A stretch of DNA of 64,000 bases from Planctopirus ephydatiae. Lineage in GTDB: Bacteria > Planctomycetota > Planctomycetia > Planctomycetales > Planctomycetaceae. How positions within the stretch are numbered: the first letter of the stretch is position 1; each line of letters starts with the position of its first letter. The notes under the pieces are model-generated. The model ran no database searches, was not told the DNA's origin, and was given only the letters and a program-made list of their open reading frames with translations. A program made the position numbers and the translations under genes. The stretch spans positions 5,150,062 to 5,214,061 of the forward strand of contig NZ_CP036299.1 of assembly GCF_007752345.1 (NCBI RefSeq), written 5' to 3'. Shown piece after piece: positions 26,548-36,161 of this stretch.

Positions 26548-26705
26548 CTCGATCATCCAAATTCTGTTGGAAGCGCCCTCATCGGGCACGGAATGCTGTG
26601 AAGTTGTCGTCGATGTTCCGTTGGTATTGATCCATCAGTCGATGATGGCCAGCCGATTCGAAGTCAGTGGACACCGCAAAAGCTGGTGAGGTTCACCAGG
26701 TCTTC

Positions 26706-28154
26706 TCATGAGGGATTGTTTGTGGTTTCTTCTGTGGAGTGATAGCCACTGAAAATGGAGAGAATCAGTCCCAATGCAACGGCAGGAAGGACAATCAGCA
26801 GCAGTCGATCGGCATAACTGACAGCCAGATGATGCATGGCCATGCAGACCGCGACGAAGAGGATCGGCACAATCGGGTAGCCAGGCACTTTGAAGGGACG
26901 TTCGCGGTGCGGATCGACTTGCCGGAGGATCAGGACACTCAGACCCGTCAGGCCCAGAAACAGCCAGAACAGTGGGGCCGACATGGCGAATAGCGTCGAA
27001 AAACCACTGTCAAAGTTGCTCCAGGTGATCGTGGGAAGATAAGCCATTTCCAGGAGTTGATTGAGTGCTTCCTGACCGGTTTTCGTGCCGAAGAGCAGAA
27101 TCAGCCCACTGCTGACGATCCCCTGCACAATCAACGAGATATAGGGCGATTGCCGGTGTCGTGAAAGCCAACCCAGCGGTGCGAGGAGCCTGTGTTCCTG
27201 ACCAACCGCCTGATGGACGCGTGCAACGGCCAGAATCAGGCTGTTCAATCCACTGAAGGCCGAGATCGCCACAACGACATGCATGGCCCGGGCGGCGTAA
27301 TCTCCCAGCATCAGCCGAAAGAGGTCGCTGGGTGGTGTTTTGGAAGCGGCCAAACCAGCGGCCCCCAGCCCTCGTAAATAAGCCAGATTGATCAGCAGGT
27401 AGAGGATCGCCACCAGCCCCAGCCCAATCCACAACGCGCGAGGAATATTCTTCCCCGGGTGATGAATTTCGGCTGCCACAAAGCCCGCATCGTTCCAGCC
27501 ACCATAGGCGTACATCACCAGCAGTAAAGCGACTCCCAGATTGGGAATCTCACTGATGACGACCGGCTGGCTGAATCCCGGATCGGCACTGCCAAAACAA
27601 AGACCTGCTACGATCAAGGCACTCAGCCCAAGGATTTTGAGCGAGACGAGAATCCATTGCACGATAGCACCGGCCTGAATCCCGATGAGGTTGATCACCG
27701 TCAAGAGGGCGACTGCCAGCATGGCACCCCAGGCGACTTGAGATGCAGCCGGAATCGCAGCAAGATCTGTTAAGAACATTCGATTGGCGAATTCGGAGAA
27801 AATCCACGCCAGAGCCCCAATGCTGCCAGTCTGTACGACGGTGAGCTGCAGCCAGCCAAACAGAAAACCTGCGACAGGCCCATAGGCGCGTGTGAGATAC
27901 CAGTATTCGCCCCCTGTTCGCGGATAAGTGGTCGCCAGTTCGGCGTAACAGAAAGCGCCCATAAGGGAAATGAGAGCGCCGGCAATCCACAGGCCCATCA
28001 TCATCAGTGGGCTGCCACTCAGGAAGAGAACTGTGGGCGAGGTAAAGTAAATGGCACTGCCAATCACAATCGCCACGATGAGATTGACACCATCCGCCAG
28101 TGAAAGATGCGTTCGTGAAGGTGTTGTTTCTGGCTCCTGTGTGGTGTTCGTCAC
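26706..28154 (-). CDS. APC-superfamily amino acid permease
   Basis: 482 aa from GTG 28154, with AGGA about 7 bases upstream. Twelve or more membrane helices. Helix 1 has the unwound 'IVIGSAIYF' (G-S-A, usual G-x-G in this family) and the loop between helices 2 and 3 has 'CYAELATTYPRTGGEYWYL', the APC signature. Imports an amino acid or similar substrate by proton or sodium symport, or exchange; substrate not determinable. No biosynthetic partner nearby. Confidence 0.85.
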   Translation of the reverse strand: MTNTTQEPETTPSRTHLSLADGVNLIVAIVIGSAIYFTSPTVLFLSGSPLMMMGLWIAGALISLMGAFCYAELATTYPRTGGEYWYLTRAYGPVAGFLFGWLQLTVVQTGSIGALAWIFSEFANRMFLTDLAAIPAASQVAWGAMLAVALLTVINLIGIQAGAIVQWILVSLKILGLSALIVAGLCFGSADPGFSQPVVISEIPNLGVALLLVMYAYGGWNDAGFVAAEIHHPGKNIPRALWIGLGLVAILYLLINLAYLRGLGAAGLAASKTPPSDLFRLMLGDYAARAMHVVVAISAFSGLNSLILAVARVHQAVGQEHRLLAPLGWLSRHRQSPYISLIVQGIVSSGLILLFGTKTGQEALNQLLEMAYLPTITWSNFDSGFSTLFAMSAPLFWLFLGLTGLSVLILRQVDPHRERPFKVPGYPIVPILFVAVCMAMHHLAVSYADRLLLIVLPAVALGLILSIFSGYHSTEETTNNPS

Positions 28155-28488
28155 TCTGCTTCCTAGCCTGTTGTCTGAGTTCTCAGATTCGTATCGTGCC
28201 AGCCCATCGGCCGCTTCTGAGTTTATCGTTGTCTCAATCTGAGGAAACCGTCCCGGAGGCCGACCAATTGCCAGACTTTGCTGGAAATCTGCAGAACATG
28301 CTCGCTGAAAGCCACATTTCCTGCCACCAAGGAGATGGGAGGGGTGTTATTGAACGAAGAACGAAAAAATTCATTTTGGCAATAATGATCGGTTTTGGAG
28401 CGATTGGTAAACAATTTTGATTTCTGGGGAGATCTCTAGAGAGTTGGGCCGTAGTCTTTGCGTGTGGTGTGTTGAACCGTTGCTGGGT

Positions 28489-29706
28489 ATGTGCATGTCG
28501 ATTTCTCTCCATCCATTGACCAAAAACAATTTGAAGATTGATGGCGCGTTGGCTCGATGTCAGTTGCCCTGGGAGAACCTGAATCTGCAGGACGCCGACT
28601 TTGCTGTGCGGGCCGTCGAACAATTGCTTCGCCTGGCGATTGATGAGCGTGCGAGTGATGTGCACCTGGTCCCCTCCCCTGCAGGATTGCAGATTGCTTT
28701 CCGGCAAGATGGATTGCTGGAGCCGATGGGGAGCTTCCCACCTGAAGTTTCGCCACTGATCATCAATCGCATCAAAGTTCTCGCTCAACTGCTGACTTAT
28801 CGGACAGACCTGCCTCAGGAAGGCCGCCTCAGGTTGCCCGAGTTTCCGGGGGAATTGCGGGCAAGTACTTTCCCGACCATTCATGGCGAAAAGGTGGTGG
28901 TGCGTCTTTTTATTGGTTCCGGTCAGTATCGAGTGCTGGATGAGCTGGGCTATACACCTCAGGTGCAACTCGGGTTAGAGCAGGCACTGTTGCAGACCAG
29001 CGGGATGCTGCTGCTTACCGGGCCAGCCGGGAGTGGAAAAACGACGAGTGCTTATGCCTGTTTGAGGTGGCTGCAAGCGTATCGCAAGGGGCAATGCAGT
29101 CTGGTCTCGCTGGAAGATCCCGTCGAGGCGATTCTGCCTGGCGTTTCGCAGACGCAGGTTCGCAGGGGCACGGAATTCAATTATGCCCTCGGATTAAGGT
29201 CACTTTTACGGCAAGATCCGGATGTAATTTTTGTGGGGGAAATTCGCGATGCCGAGACGGCTCAGACGGCCTTTCAGGCCTCACTGGCGGGTCATCTGGT
29301 GATTTCAACATTTCATGCGGGCTCAGCGGGCGATGCGATTTGCCGATTGACGGATCTGGGGGTCGAACCTTTTCTCCTTCGCAGCGGCTTGATTGCCGTG
29401 CTGTGCCAGCGACTCGTCAAACGACTCGCCAAAGATCGAGAGACTTCCTTTTCAACGAGGCGATACGAGGGTCGTTTTGTCGCTGCGGAACTGATGGAGC
29501 CGGAATTGCATCACCTGGCTCGACCCATTATGCGTAAAGTGAATGGCAAGCGTCTTGAGGAACTGGCAGCCCGGCATGGTTTCGTTCCCTTGCGGGAGGC
29601 ACTCGAAGAGGCTGTCCGTACCGGGAAGACCGACTGGCATGAAGTTTATCGAATTCTAGGGACTCGACCAGTGGATGAACGCCGGGATGTTAGTGAGGGA
29701 TTATAG
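28489..29706 (+). CDS. GspE/PilB-type secretion ATPase
   Basis: 405 aa from ATG 28489 (ATG 28495 is an alternative). An N2-like domain (ASDVHLVPS, FRQDG) is followed by Walker A GPAGSGKTT (178-186), the Asp box/Walker B 'DPDVIFVGEIRD', and the His box 'VISTFHAG'. It lacks the N1 domain and the zinc-binding tetra-Cys element that full-length GspE/PilB have, so it is a short form. It powers pseudopilus assembly in the membrane and is the only ATPase of the cluster. Start of a + strand block running to 37281. Confidence 0.9.
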   Translation: MCMSISLHPLTKNNLKIDGALARCQLPWENLNLQDADFAVRAVEQLLRLAIDERASDVHLVPSPAGLQIAFRQDGLLEPMGSFPPEVSPLIINRIKVLAQLLTYRTDLPQEGRLRLPEFPGELRASTFPTIHGEKVVVRLFIGSGQYRVLDELGYTPQVQLGLEQALLQTSGMLLLTGPAGSGKTTSAYACLRWLQAYRKGQCSLVSLEDPVEAILPGVSQTQVRRGTEFNYALGLRSLLRQDPDVIFVGEIRDAETAQTAFQASLAGHLVISTFHAGSAGDAICRLTDLGVEPFLLRSGLIAVLCQRLVKRLAKDRETSFSTRRYEGRFVAAELMEPELHHLARPIMRKVNGKRLEELAARHGFVPLREALEEAVRTGKTDWHEVYRILGTRPVDERRDVSEGL

Positions 29707-29888
29707 ATTCAGATCATGGGTCTTGAACAGGGCTGTTGTTGTTGATGACTGGAGTGTTGCGTGTCCACCAACAGTTCAATCATCGATGAACTCTGATCGA
29801 ATGAATTCCTTCGATTCTATATACTGATAAAATTTGTTATATATTTCATAAGCACATAGTCACCCATTAGAAAATCTGCGGGCGAATC

Positions 29889-30977
29889 ATGTCTGCCACA
29901 CAGGCTGTTGTTATCTCTTCTGCGGCACTCAGGGCTCTGAATCAAGAGCTGGCCCTATTGATTCGAGCAGGAATTCCTTTAGAAATCGGATTTCAGCAAC
30001 TGGGACGGGGTTCATCGAGTGATCTCGCCCGCCTGGCGGAACGCATTGGTGAGCGATTGCAGCAGGGGCAGGCCCTCGATCTGGCGATTGCTTCAGAAAA
30101 TACGCCTGAAGCTCGGCTCTACGCCACGATTGTCCAACTCGGGATTCGCAGTGGTCGACTTCCGGAAATGCTGGAATCGATGGCACATCTGGGCGATCAG
30201 ATGTCGGCTGTTCGTGAAGAGTTTCACAGAGTCGCAATTTACCCGACGATCGTTCTCGTGTTGACGTATCTGTTGATCTGTGGTCTGGCGATCTGGTTCA
30301 TACCCCGCTGGCTCCTCACGTTGGAAATGTTTCGTATTCAGGGGGGCTGGATCGAGGTGGCGTTGCGCTCGATTCATGACTACGCCAACTACTGGATGCC
30401 TCTGATACCGATCCTGGCGATATTTGTCCTCTGGGCCGCAGGAAGGACATCGATTGTCCGGGCAGGTCTCCTGGAAACGAGAGCCAGTGTCTGGCCTGGT
30501 TTGCAGGTAGTGAGTGGCGGACTGTCATGGCTGATCGGTCTTCCGGATGCAGTGCGGTGGGTGCAATGGCTGCATATCTGCGGCTTGCTGACAAAAGAAG
30601 GTTTGCCCATTGAAGAATGTTTGAAATCGTCAAGTTATCTGTTGGGAACGGGGCGCATGCAGCAAGATTCGCGGGAAGCGTTGCAGGCCATTTCAGCCGG
30701 CATCAGCCCGGAGGCTGCGCTCTTGCGGATTCGTGATTTACCCCCCTTTGTGGCCGATGCTATTGAGATTGGCATTCGTACCAATTCACTCCCGGTGGCG
30801 CTGGAGTTGTCGACCGGTGTGATGTTTCGTCAGTTGCAGTCTCGCCTCGAATGGTTGTCGGGATTGATTCCGCTGGTGTTAACCTTGCTGATCGGGGGAG
30901 GTTGTGGATTGCTCTATGTGGTGGCAGTCTTCGGGCCACTGATGGTCTTCTGGTCAGGGTTATCGCTCCAATCGTGA
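29889..30977 (+). CDS. GspF-like inner membrane platform protein (first of three)
   Basis: 362 aa. Has T2SSF-type domain features: 'LNQELALLIRAGIPLEIGFQ' at the N-terminus, three membrane helices (about 115-140, 175-195, 325-350), and a second repeat (WLHICGLLTKEGLPIEECLK). It serves as the membrane platform contacted by the GspE-like ATPase. About 180 bases separate it from the ATPase gene; the gap is A/T-rich and may hold an extra promoter. Confidence 0.8.
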   Translation: MSATQAVVISSAALRALNQELALLIRAGIPLEIGFQQLGRGSSSDLARLAERIGERLQQGQALDLAIASENTPEARLYATIVQLGIRSGRLPEMLESMAHLGDQMSAVREEFHRVAIYPTIVLVLTYLLICGLAIWFIPRWLLTLEMFRIQGGWIEVALRSIHDYANYWMPLIPILAIFVLWAAGRTSIVRAGLLETRASVWPGLQVVSGGLSWLIGLPDAVRWVQWLHICGLLTKEGLPIEECLKSSSYLLGTGRMQQDSREALQAISAGISPEAALLRIRDLPPFVADAIEIGIRTNSLPVALELSTGVMFRQLQSRLEWLSGLIPLVLTLLIGGGCGLLYVVAVFGPLMVFWSGLSLQS

Positions 30978-31109
30978 AAAGGTATTCAAGCGTTATCCAT
31001 AAAGAATCCAGGTATGTAGTATACAGACATGCATGTAGATGCCCATCAAACGTTGAATCAATAATTATCATCGGCGATCGCGCAGTTGGGGTTTTATAGA
31101 GGATGTGAG

Positions 31110-32330
31110 ATGCCTGAATATCTCTATCAAGCGATCAAGGCGAGCGATCCTTCGCCTGGAGCATCGTCGAGAACAGCGACACGCGAAATCATCCGCGGGC
31201 GGATGAAAGCGGCCAGCGACAATCTGCTGGGGGACTTGCTGCGTGAAGAGGGATTGGAACTGATCAGTTTTGAGCGTGCCGACCGCCTGGAGTCGTTCGG
31301 GCTGGCAGTGCTCCCGATTTTCCCTGAAGTCACGACTGATCATCGAGCACAGACGGAGATCCCGCCAGAACTCTGTTTACGCCTGCTGGCAGAAGAGAGC
31401 CCGTCCCGGAAAGACCGCAAAAAACTGCTGCATGCCTGGAAACGTTATCGACATGATCAGGATCTCGCGGCCACGATCCAGTTTGCCGGTGCGGCATTAC
31501 CGGCAGATCTGGGGACATACCTCAGCGATTTACAAGATGGTCGTTTGACAACAGCCCTCTTACGCGAATTGATGCTGGCACGGGCCAGAGAAAAACTGTT
31601 TCGTCAACGAATTTTCTTTCAGATTGGAACCCCGTTCTTATGGTACGTCGTCACAGTCATGATTCTCGTGGCTGCAGGGACAATTATTGTTCCTCGATTC
31701 AAAATGATGTTTGATGATTTCGGAACTCGCCTCCCGTTATTTACAAGCCTGGTGATCGGATTTTATGATTTTCTGACCGGCTATTCGCTGATACTTCTTT
31801 TCCTGGTCGCACTGGCAATCGGCAGCTGCGTGATCCTGACGCGATTCACAACCTTCGGGCGTTTATACCGCCGTTTGATGATCTATGTTCCCTTGATTGG
31901 TCGCCCGATTTATCATTTAAAGTCAGCCACCTATACAGAAGTCTTCAGTCTGACTTTGCCCTGGTCGTTACCGCTGCCTCAGGTGGCCCGGCTTGCGGCT
32001 TTGATTGCCGAAGAGCCTCTTTTTCGAGAGTCCACAGAAGAGTGGATTAAACAGATGGAACAGGGAAAAGCTCCTCAGGATGCGTTTGGTGAAAGGACCT
32101 TTCTTCCCGCTTCAATTGCCAGTTTATTCCGCCTGAAGACTTCGCCTCATGGTTTGCAGGATGCCTGTAAGTTATTAGCAGCCTCGTTTGTCATCCGGGC
32201 CATTGCCCATGTAAAGATCGGCGTCTTCTGTATGCCTCAATTGATGGTACTGACTTGCGTACTGACCGTCGGGATTGTGTTGTTCGCCATGTTTTCACCA
32301 TTGTTTATGCTGCTGAACGATTTGTCATAA
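31110..32330 (+). CDS. GspF-like membrane protein (second of three)
   Basis: 406 aa from ATG 31110 (MPEYLYQAIKASD), preceded by AGAGGATG. The 'YLYQAIKASDPSPG' beginning is like the 'Y.Y.A.D..G' start of GspF/PilC. Membrane helices near residues 175-200, 220-245 and 375-400; 'TIIVPRFKMMFDDFGTRLP' is the typical GspF segment after helix 1. More diverged than the first copy in the cytoplasmic domains. Confidence 0.78.
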   Translation: MPEYLYQAIKASDPSPGASSRTATREIIRGRMKAASDNLLGDLLREEGLELISFERADRLESFGLAVLPIFPEVTTDHRAQTEIPPELCLRLLAEESPSRKDRKKLLHAWKRYRHDQDLAATIQFAGAALPADLGTYLSDLQDGRLTTALLRELMLARAREKLFRQRIFFQIGTPFLWYVVTVMILVAAGTIIVPRFKMMFDDFGTRLPLFTSLVIGFYDFLTGYSLILLFLVALAIGSCVILTRFTTFGRLYRRLMIYVPLIGRPIYHLKSATYTEVFSLTLPWSLPLPQVARLAALIAEEPLFRESTEEWIKQMEQGKAPQDAFGERTFLPASIASLFRLKTSPHGLQDACKLLAASFVIRAIAHVKIGVFCMPQLMVLTCVLTVGIVLFAMFSPLFMLLNDLS

Positions 32331-32408
32331 TGCAACGTCTGTTAAAGCTTTCGGGCAGGATTTTACTGAGGAGGTCGTCGTGAGTACTGAGGTTATGGAT
32401 AAATCATT

Positions 32409-33992
32409 ATGGACCTGATCAGCTTTTCGACGGGACTGAGTCCTCGAAATCTGTTTGAACTCTTAGCGATGTTGGTGTTACTCAACGTGCCGCTATTACT
32501 GATTACATTTTTATTGATAGCTGGTTTACGTCTCCCTGCGGCAGGACGATCGTTAACGATCCAGGGATCCCATTGGCCGATCATTAACTCAATCCTGTTG
32601 TTTGCAGGGAGTGCGATTGTGTTTATGTTGGGAATACTGGCTTTCATGACTCCCTGGATGCTGGTCGATGTCTGGTTTCTCCTCAAGTTGTTGCTGGCGG
32701 TATTTTTATCGATTCCGGGGATTGCCATAGGGATTATTGGCTGGCGTGCCGCCTATATCCGCTGGAATGTCGAGCGGGATCCTGCACTCCGCTACGATTT
32801 ACTACACCACCGCACTCTGAAAAGTGCCCGGCTCAAATTGCGATTTCTGGCGGTGAATCAAATCTGCCTGCTGGTCATCTGCCTGAGTATCGTTCCCGTG
32901 CTGGGGTTGGGAGCGTTTATGTTCTGGATTCTGCTGATGACCGTTTTGATGGGTGTGATCACCTGGTATGGGTTCCAGAATCGGGTGGAACAACTGGGCA
33001 CTCGCTGGGCACTGGTCAGCGTGTTCAGCGGTGGGCAGGATGTGCGCGATGAACTTGTGGGCTGGGATGATTTCCCTTCGCGGGGAGTCCGTCGCCAGAT
33101 GAGTGCAATCTCGAGAGATATGGATTACGGGATTGAATGGGTTCCTGCGTTGGCTGCCAGTACGGAGATTCTCGACTCGCCAGATACGTTTCTCGCAGCA
33201 AATGCTTCGCCTCAGGCCTTAGCCAAGTCGCTCCGGCAGGATGTGCAGCAGAGTCTCAATGAATTCCAGAGTGAACTGCGGCAATCGTCTCATAAGCTTT
33301 ATGAAATCTTTCTCATGACGCTATTGGTGGCTGCGGGAGTTTATGGATTTATTGGCGTATTTATCATTCCGAAGTTAATCAAGATCTTTAACGACTTTGA
33401 TATCGAGACCCCCTGGTCACTGCAGATGTTGATCTCTGTGAAAGGTCACATACTCTTGTTCGCGGGTGCTATGGTTTCGTCGTTACTGGCGACAGTCCTT
33501 GTCCTGGGGATTCTGCACCGCGGTTTTACCGGCGAGCAACCTTGGGTGCTGGGCGTCTTTGGGCAGATCTTTTATCAACTGAAGCGGCCTTTAATTTTGC
33601 GGGGTTTGGCTGCAACGATTCAGGGTGGACGAAGTATTGAAGATGACCTCGACCGCCTGGCCAATGTCGAGGTTTCTACGCGGTTGGCGAATCGATTGCG
33701 CATGGCGGCACAGGCGATCCGCCAGGGATACGACTGGCCGGAGGCGCTGGTCAGGTATCGTTTTCTGAAACGACATGAATTATCGCTGATACTGACGGCA
33801 CGGGAAGCTGGGCAGGTGGCATTTACGTTGCGGGAAATCGCCGAGATGCAATTGCGTCAACAAAGTCGCATCTGGAGTTGGTATGCGGAGTTTGTCGGTC
33901 CGATCTTTGTGATCATGATCGGTGTGTGTGGATTGGTTTTAGGGTACGGAATTATGAGCAGCTTAACGACCATGATGAGAAGCCTGTCATGA
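32409..33992 (+). CDS. large GspF-like membrane protein (third of three)
   Basis: 527 aa from ATG 32409. It starts with four extra hydrophobic helices (about 15-40, 60-85, 90-115, 150-185) not found in standard GspF, then a GspF-type second half: 'IPKLIKIFNDFDIETPWSLQ', 'LSLILTAREAGQVAFTLREI' and a final helix. The stop overlaps the next gene (ATGA). A fusion of a membrane bundle with a GspF domain; role presumably the same platform. Confidence 0.75.
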   Translation: MDLISFSTGLSPRNLFELLAMLVLLNVPLLLITFLLIAGLRLPAAGRSLTIQGSHWPIINSILLFAGSAIVFMLGILAFMTPWMLVDVWFLLKLLLAVFLSIPGIAIGIIGWRAAYIRWNVERDPALRYDLLHHRTLKSARLKLRFLAVNQICLLVICLSIVPVLGLGAFMFWILLMTVLMGVITWYGFQNRVEQLGTRWALVSVFSGGQDVRDELVGWDDFPSRGVRRQMSAISRDMDYGIEWVPALAASTEILDSPDTFLAANASPQALAKSLRQDVQQSLNEFQSELRQSSHKLYEIFLMTLLVAAGVYGFIGVFIIPKLIKIFNDFDIETPWSLQMLISVKGHILLFAGAMVSSLLATVLVLGILHRGFTGEQPWVLGVFGQIFYQLKRPLILRGLAATIQGGRSIEDDLDRLANVEVSTRLANRLRMAAQAIRQGYDWPEALVRYRFLKRHELSLILTAREAGQVAFTLREIAEMQLRQQSRIWSWYAEFVGPIFVIMIGVCGLVLGYGIMSSLTTMMRSLS

Positions 33993-34711
33993 ATTACCCA
34001 CTCTTGAAGAATCGCGATAGGCGGTCTCGACGCCATGATTCACTGAATCGTCGTAGTGCAGTTCAGTCAGTGATGGTTTCTCAAGACTTTGATCGAGGAG
34101 CGAGAGCGGGTTTGTTTTTGCAGGATCTGTTCATAGCGCTGATCTTATTGAGCGTGATGGTGGGTTGCCTGGTGCCCATGTTCTCGTTTGTCGCCCGTTC
34201 GCGGAGACTGGCGTATCAGGAACAGCTCGCCTGTCAGGTCGCAGCGAATTGTCTCGATGACGTCATCGCTGCTTCAGCAGCCGACCGCGATGCCTTGTAT
34301 CGATTATTGGAAAGGGGGTGTTATCTCGAGGAATTGCCTGCTCAGTTTCTGGAACCCGATGTGGGATTGAGTGACTCGATTCGCGAGCGGTTGCTCGCGA
34401 GTCTTCTTGCTGGCGAAAGATTGCCGGTCGCGAAGCTGCAGTTGACCCGGAGCCCAGGTCAAATCCATTGGCATCACGATTCTCAAGCGGCGGGCCAGGT
34501 GGCTCCATTCGATCCAGCGTCACTTGAGGAATGGGAGGTCGCCATTGACTGGCAGATCATGCAAGGTGCGAAAAATTCGCATGAGAGGCATGCTCCACTC
34601 AGGCTGAGTGGCTGGACTCCGGCAACATGGGCAGAGATGAAATCTCAGCAGCCAGCGACCAGGCAGCCAGCCGCCGCCGGCAAAGAGTCTGTTGAGGAGG
34701 GTGTTCAATGA
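33989..34711 (+). CDS. pseudopilin-like protein
   Basis: 240 aa from ATG 33989, overlapping the previous stop. A basic 40-residue leader precedes a hydrophobic N-terminal helix (GLFLQDLFIALILLSVMVGC), the layout of GspI/H-type minor pseudopilins, but the prepilin +5 residue is Asp rather than Glu and there is no GFTLIE box. After the helix: 'FVARSRRLAYQEQLACQVAANCLDDV'. Assigned from context and helix position. Confidence 0.65.
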   Translation: MNYPLLKNRDRRSRRHDSLNRRSAVQSVMVSQDFDRGARAGLFLQDLFIALILLSVMVGCLVPMFSFVARSRRLAYQEQLACQVAANCLDDVIAASAADRDALYRLLERGCYLEELPAQFLEPDVGLSDSIRERLLASLLAGERLPVAKLQLTRSPGQIHWHHDSQAAGQVAPFDPASLEEWEVAIDWQIMQGAKNSHERHAPLRLSGWTPATWAEMKSQQPATRQPAAAGKESVEEGVQ

Positions 34712-35550
34712 GCATGCTGAAGACAACTCTATTTCGGCAGCGGAAAGTGACTGGCAAGCCGGTGTCTTCCGAACTGGCAGTGAGTCGTACTCGAACTTCG
34801 CCCCGGCGGGGGCATTCCTTGATTGAGATGCTGGTAGTGATCTCGGTGATGGGGATGGTTTTTCCACTCGTCTTTACGATGATGGTGACAATGTTGCAGG
34901 CCCAGGCAGGGCAGGCAGATCGCATGATGAGCATGATCAGCCTGCGTCGGCTGGCGACAGATTTCCGGCGGGATGTCTGGAGTGCCTCACAAGTCAAGAT
35001 GTCGGCTGAAGCCAAGACCCTTCAGCTCACGACTCCGGCCATCACTCATCCCGAAATGACGCGAAAAGCCGATCTCCCCATTACCTACCGCATTGAACAA
35101 CGAACCCACGAACTTGTTGTTCATCGAGAAGTTTCAGTAAGCCAGTCGGAAGATGACTCGCCCACTGATGCTCGGAGTACGGCAACTTCTGATCGCTATA
35201 TTTTTCCCTATGCGACTGCGGAATGGATTGATTCTGATGAAGAGGTGCGGGCCGGTGAAGAATCTGAATCGGCCTTCGTCAGTCTGGAAATCTCATTACC
35301 CCCTCCTTTGGTGACCACACGCACAGGATGGAGTGGCAGCGCGGAAGCTCCAAAAGTGTGGAAGACCCGGATATCCGCGACAGCCGGACAATCTCAGCTG
35401 ATTCGTGCCCAGATCAAGCGAGAATGGCTGGGTGACAAAACGAAGGATCACGAGGATGAACGGATTCAGCAGCCGGCCGATGCCACGACTCCCGAAAACC
35501 GGGGCCGAAAGGCTCCACCAGTGCAGGATCTTCAAGGAGTCAGGCCATGA
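34708..35550 (+). CDS. GspJ-like minor pseudopilin
   Basis: 280 aa, overlapping the previous gene by ATGA. The prepilin signal is clear: 'RRGHSLIEMLVVISVMGMVF' with Gly at the cleavage point and Glu at +5. The soluble part carries a GspJ-like helix (SLRRLATDFRRDVWSASQ). Likely part of the tip complex of a pseudopilus. Confidence 0.75.
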   Translation: MSMLKTTLFRQRKVTGKPVSSELAVSRTRTSPRRGHSLIEMLVVISVMGMVFPLVFTMMVTMLQAQAGQADRMMSMISLRRLATDFRRDVWSASQVKMSAEAKTLQLTTPAITHPEMTRKADLPITYRIEQRTHELVVHREVSVSQSEDDSPTDARSTATSDRYIFPYATAEWIDSDEEVRAGEESESAFVSLEISLPPPLVTTRTGWSGSAEAPKVWKTRISATAGQSQLIRAQIKREWLGDKTKDHEDERIQQPADATTPENRGRKAPPVQDLQGVRP

Positions 35551-36014
35551 CGTCTTTCTCTGAGGGTCACTTTCGAGCGGGATTAGAGTCGCGACGTGGA
35601 CTGGCGACCACGCTCGTCGTGGCTGCGCTAGTGCTCTTTGGGTTGACATCCACTGCTCTGGTGATTTCAGCAGTGATGTTATTGCAGCAGGGTGCAAGTA
35701 CGCGCCGGACGCTCCAGATGGATTTTCTGCAGCGGGGAGCCGAAGAGCTGCTCAGGCAAAATCCCCAGGGAATGTTCTCTGCGGAGAGCCAGCAGCGAGA
35801 AGGCGTGATGAGTCAACCAGAGCAGGTTCTGGAACTCGTCACAAGACGCGAGCAGGAACGGGCGTGTATTGCCTACCGCCTGATCCAGGAGGAGCACCTG
35901 ACACCGCAAGAAAAGCCTGACAGCCAACTTTGTGAAATCCAGGTTGAACTCATGATTCGTGAGCAAAAGATTGTTTCGAGGCGATCTTACTTATGGTTAA
36001 CCCCGAGTCAGTAA
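35547..36014 (+). CDS. pseudopilin/PilX-like membrane protein
   Basis: 155 aa, ATGA overlap with the previous gene. 'RRGLATTLVVAALVLFGLTS' forms the N-terminal helix after a basic leader; Glu at +5 is absent, as in GspK/PilX-type proteins. The short soluble part is charged (ERACIAYRLIQEEHL). Its place at the end of a four-gene overlapping run supports a minor pilin role. Confidence 0.65.
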   Translation: MTSFSEGHFRAGLESRRGLATTLVVAALVLFGLTSTALVISAVMLLQQGASTRRTLQMDFLQRGAEELLRQNPQGMFSAESQQREGVMSQPEQVLELVTRREQERACIAYRLIQEEHLTPQEKPDSQLCEIQVELMIREQKIVSRRSYLWLTPSQ

Positions 36015-36137
36015 TTTGTGAATCAATCGACGTTTAAAAACAGATCAACATGAAACAATAGTTTACATATCAAGGTCGTCTCTCATGATCAGATTATGGA
36101 TGCAGTCGATGTTTACCAGACATAAGTTTACGAAGAC

Positions 36138-36161
36138 ATGCTTGCCCAGGGCTGCAAGCAT
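36138..36161. repeat. dispersed palindromic repeat, copy 2 (loop variant)
   Basis: ATGCTTGC-CCAGGGCT-GCAAGCAT. Arms identical to the other copies; loop differs at two positions. It touches the preferred ATG (36160) of the following DUF1559 gene. Confidence 0.7.
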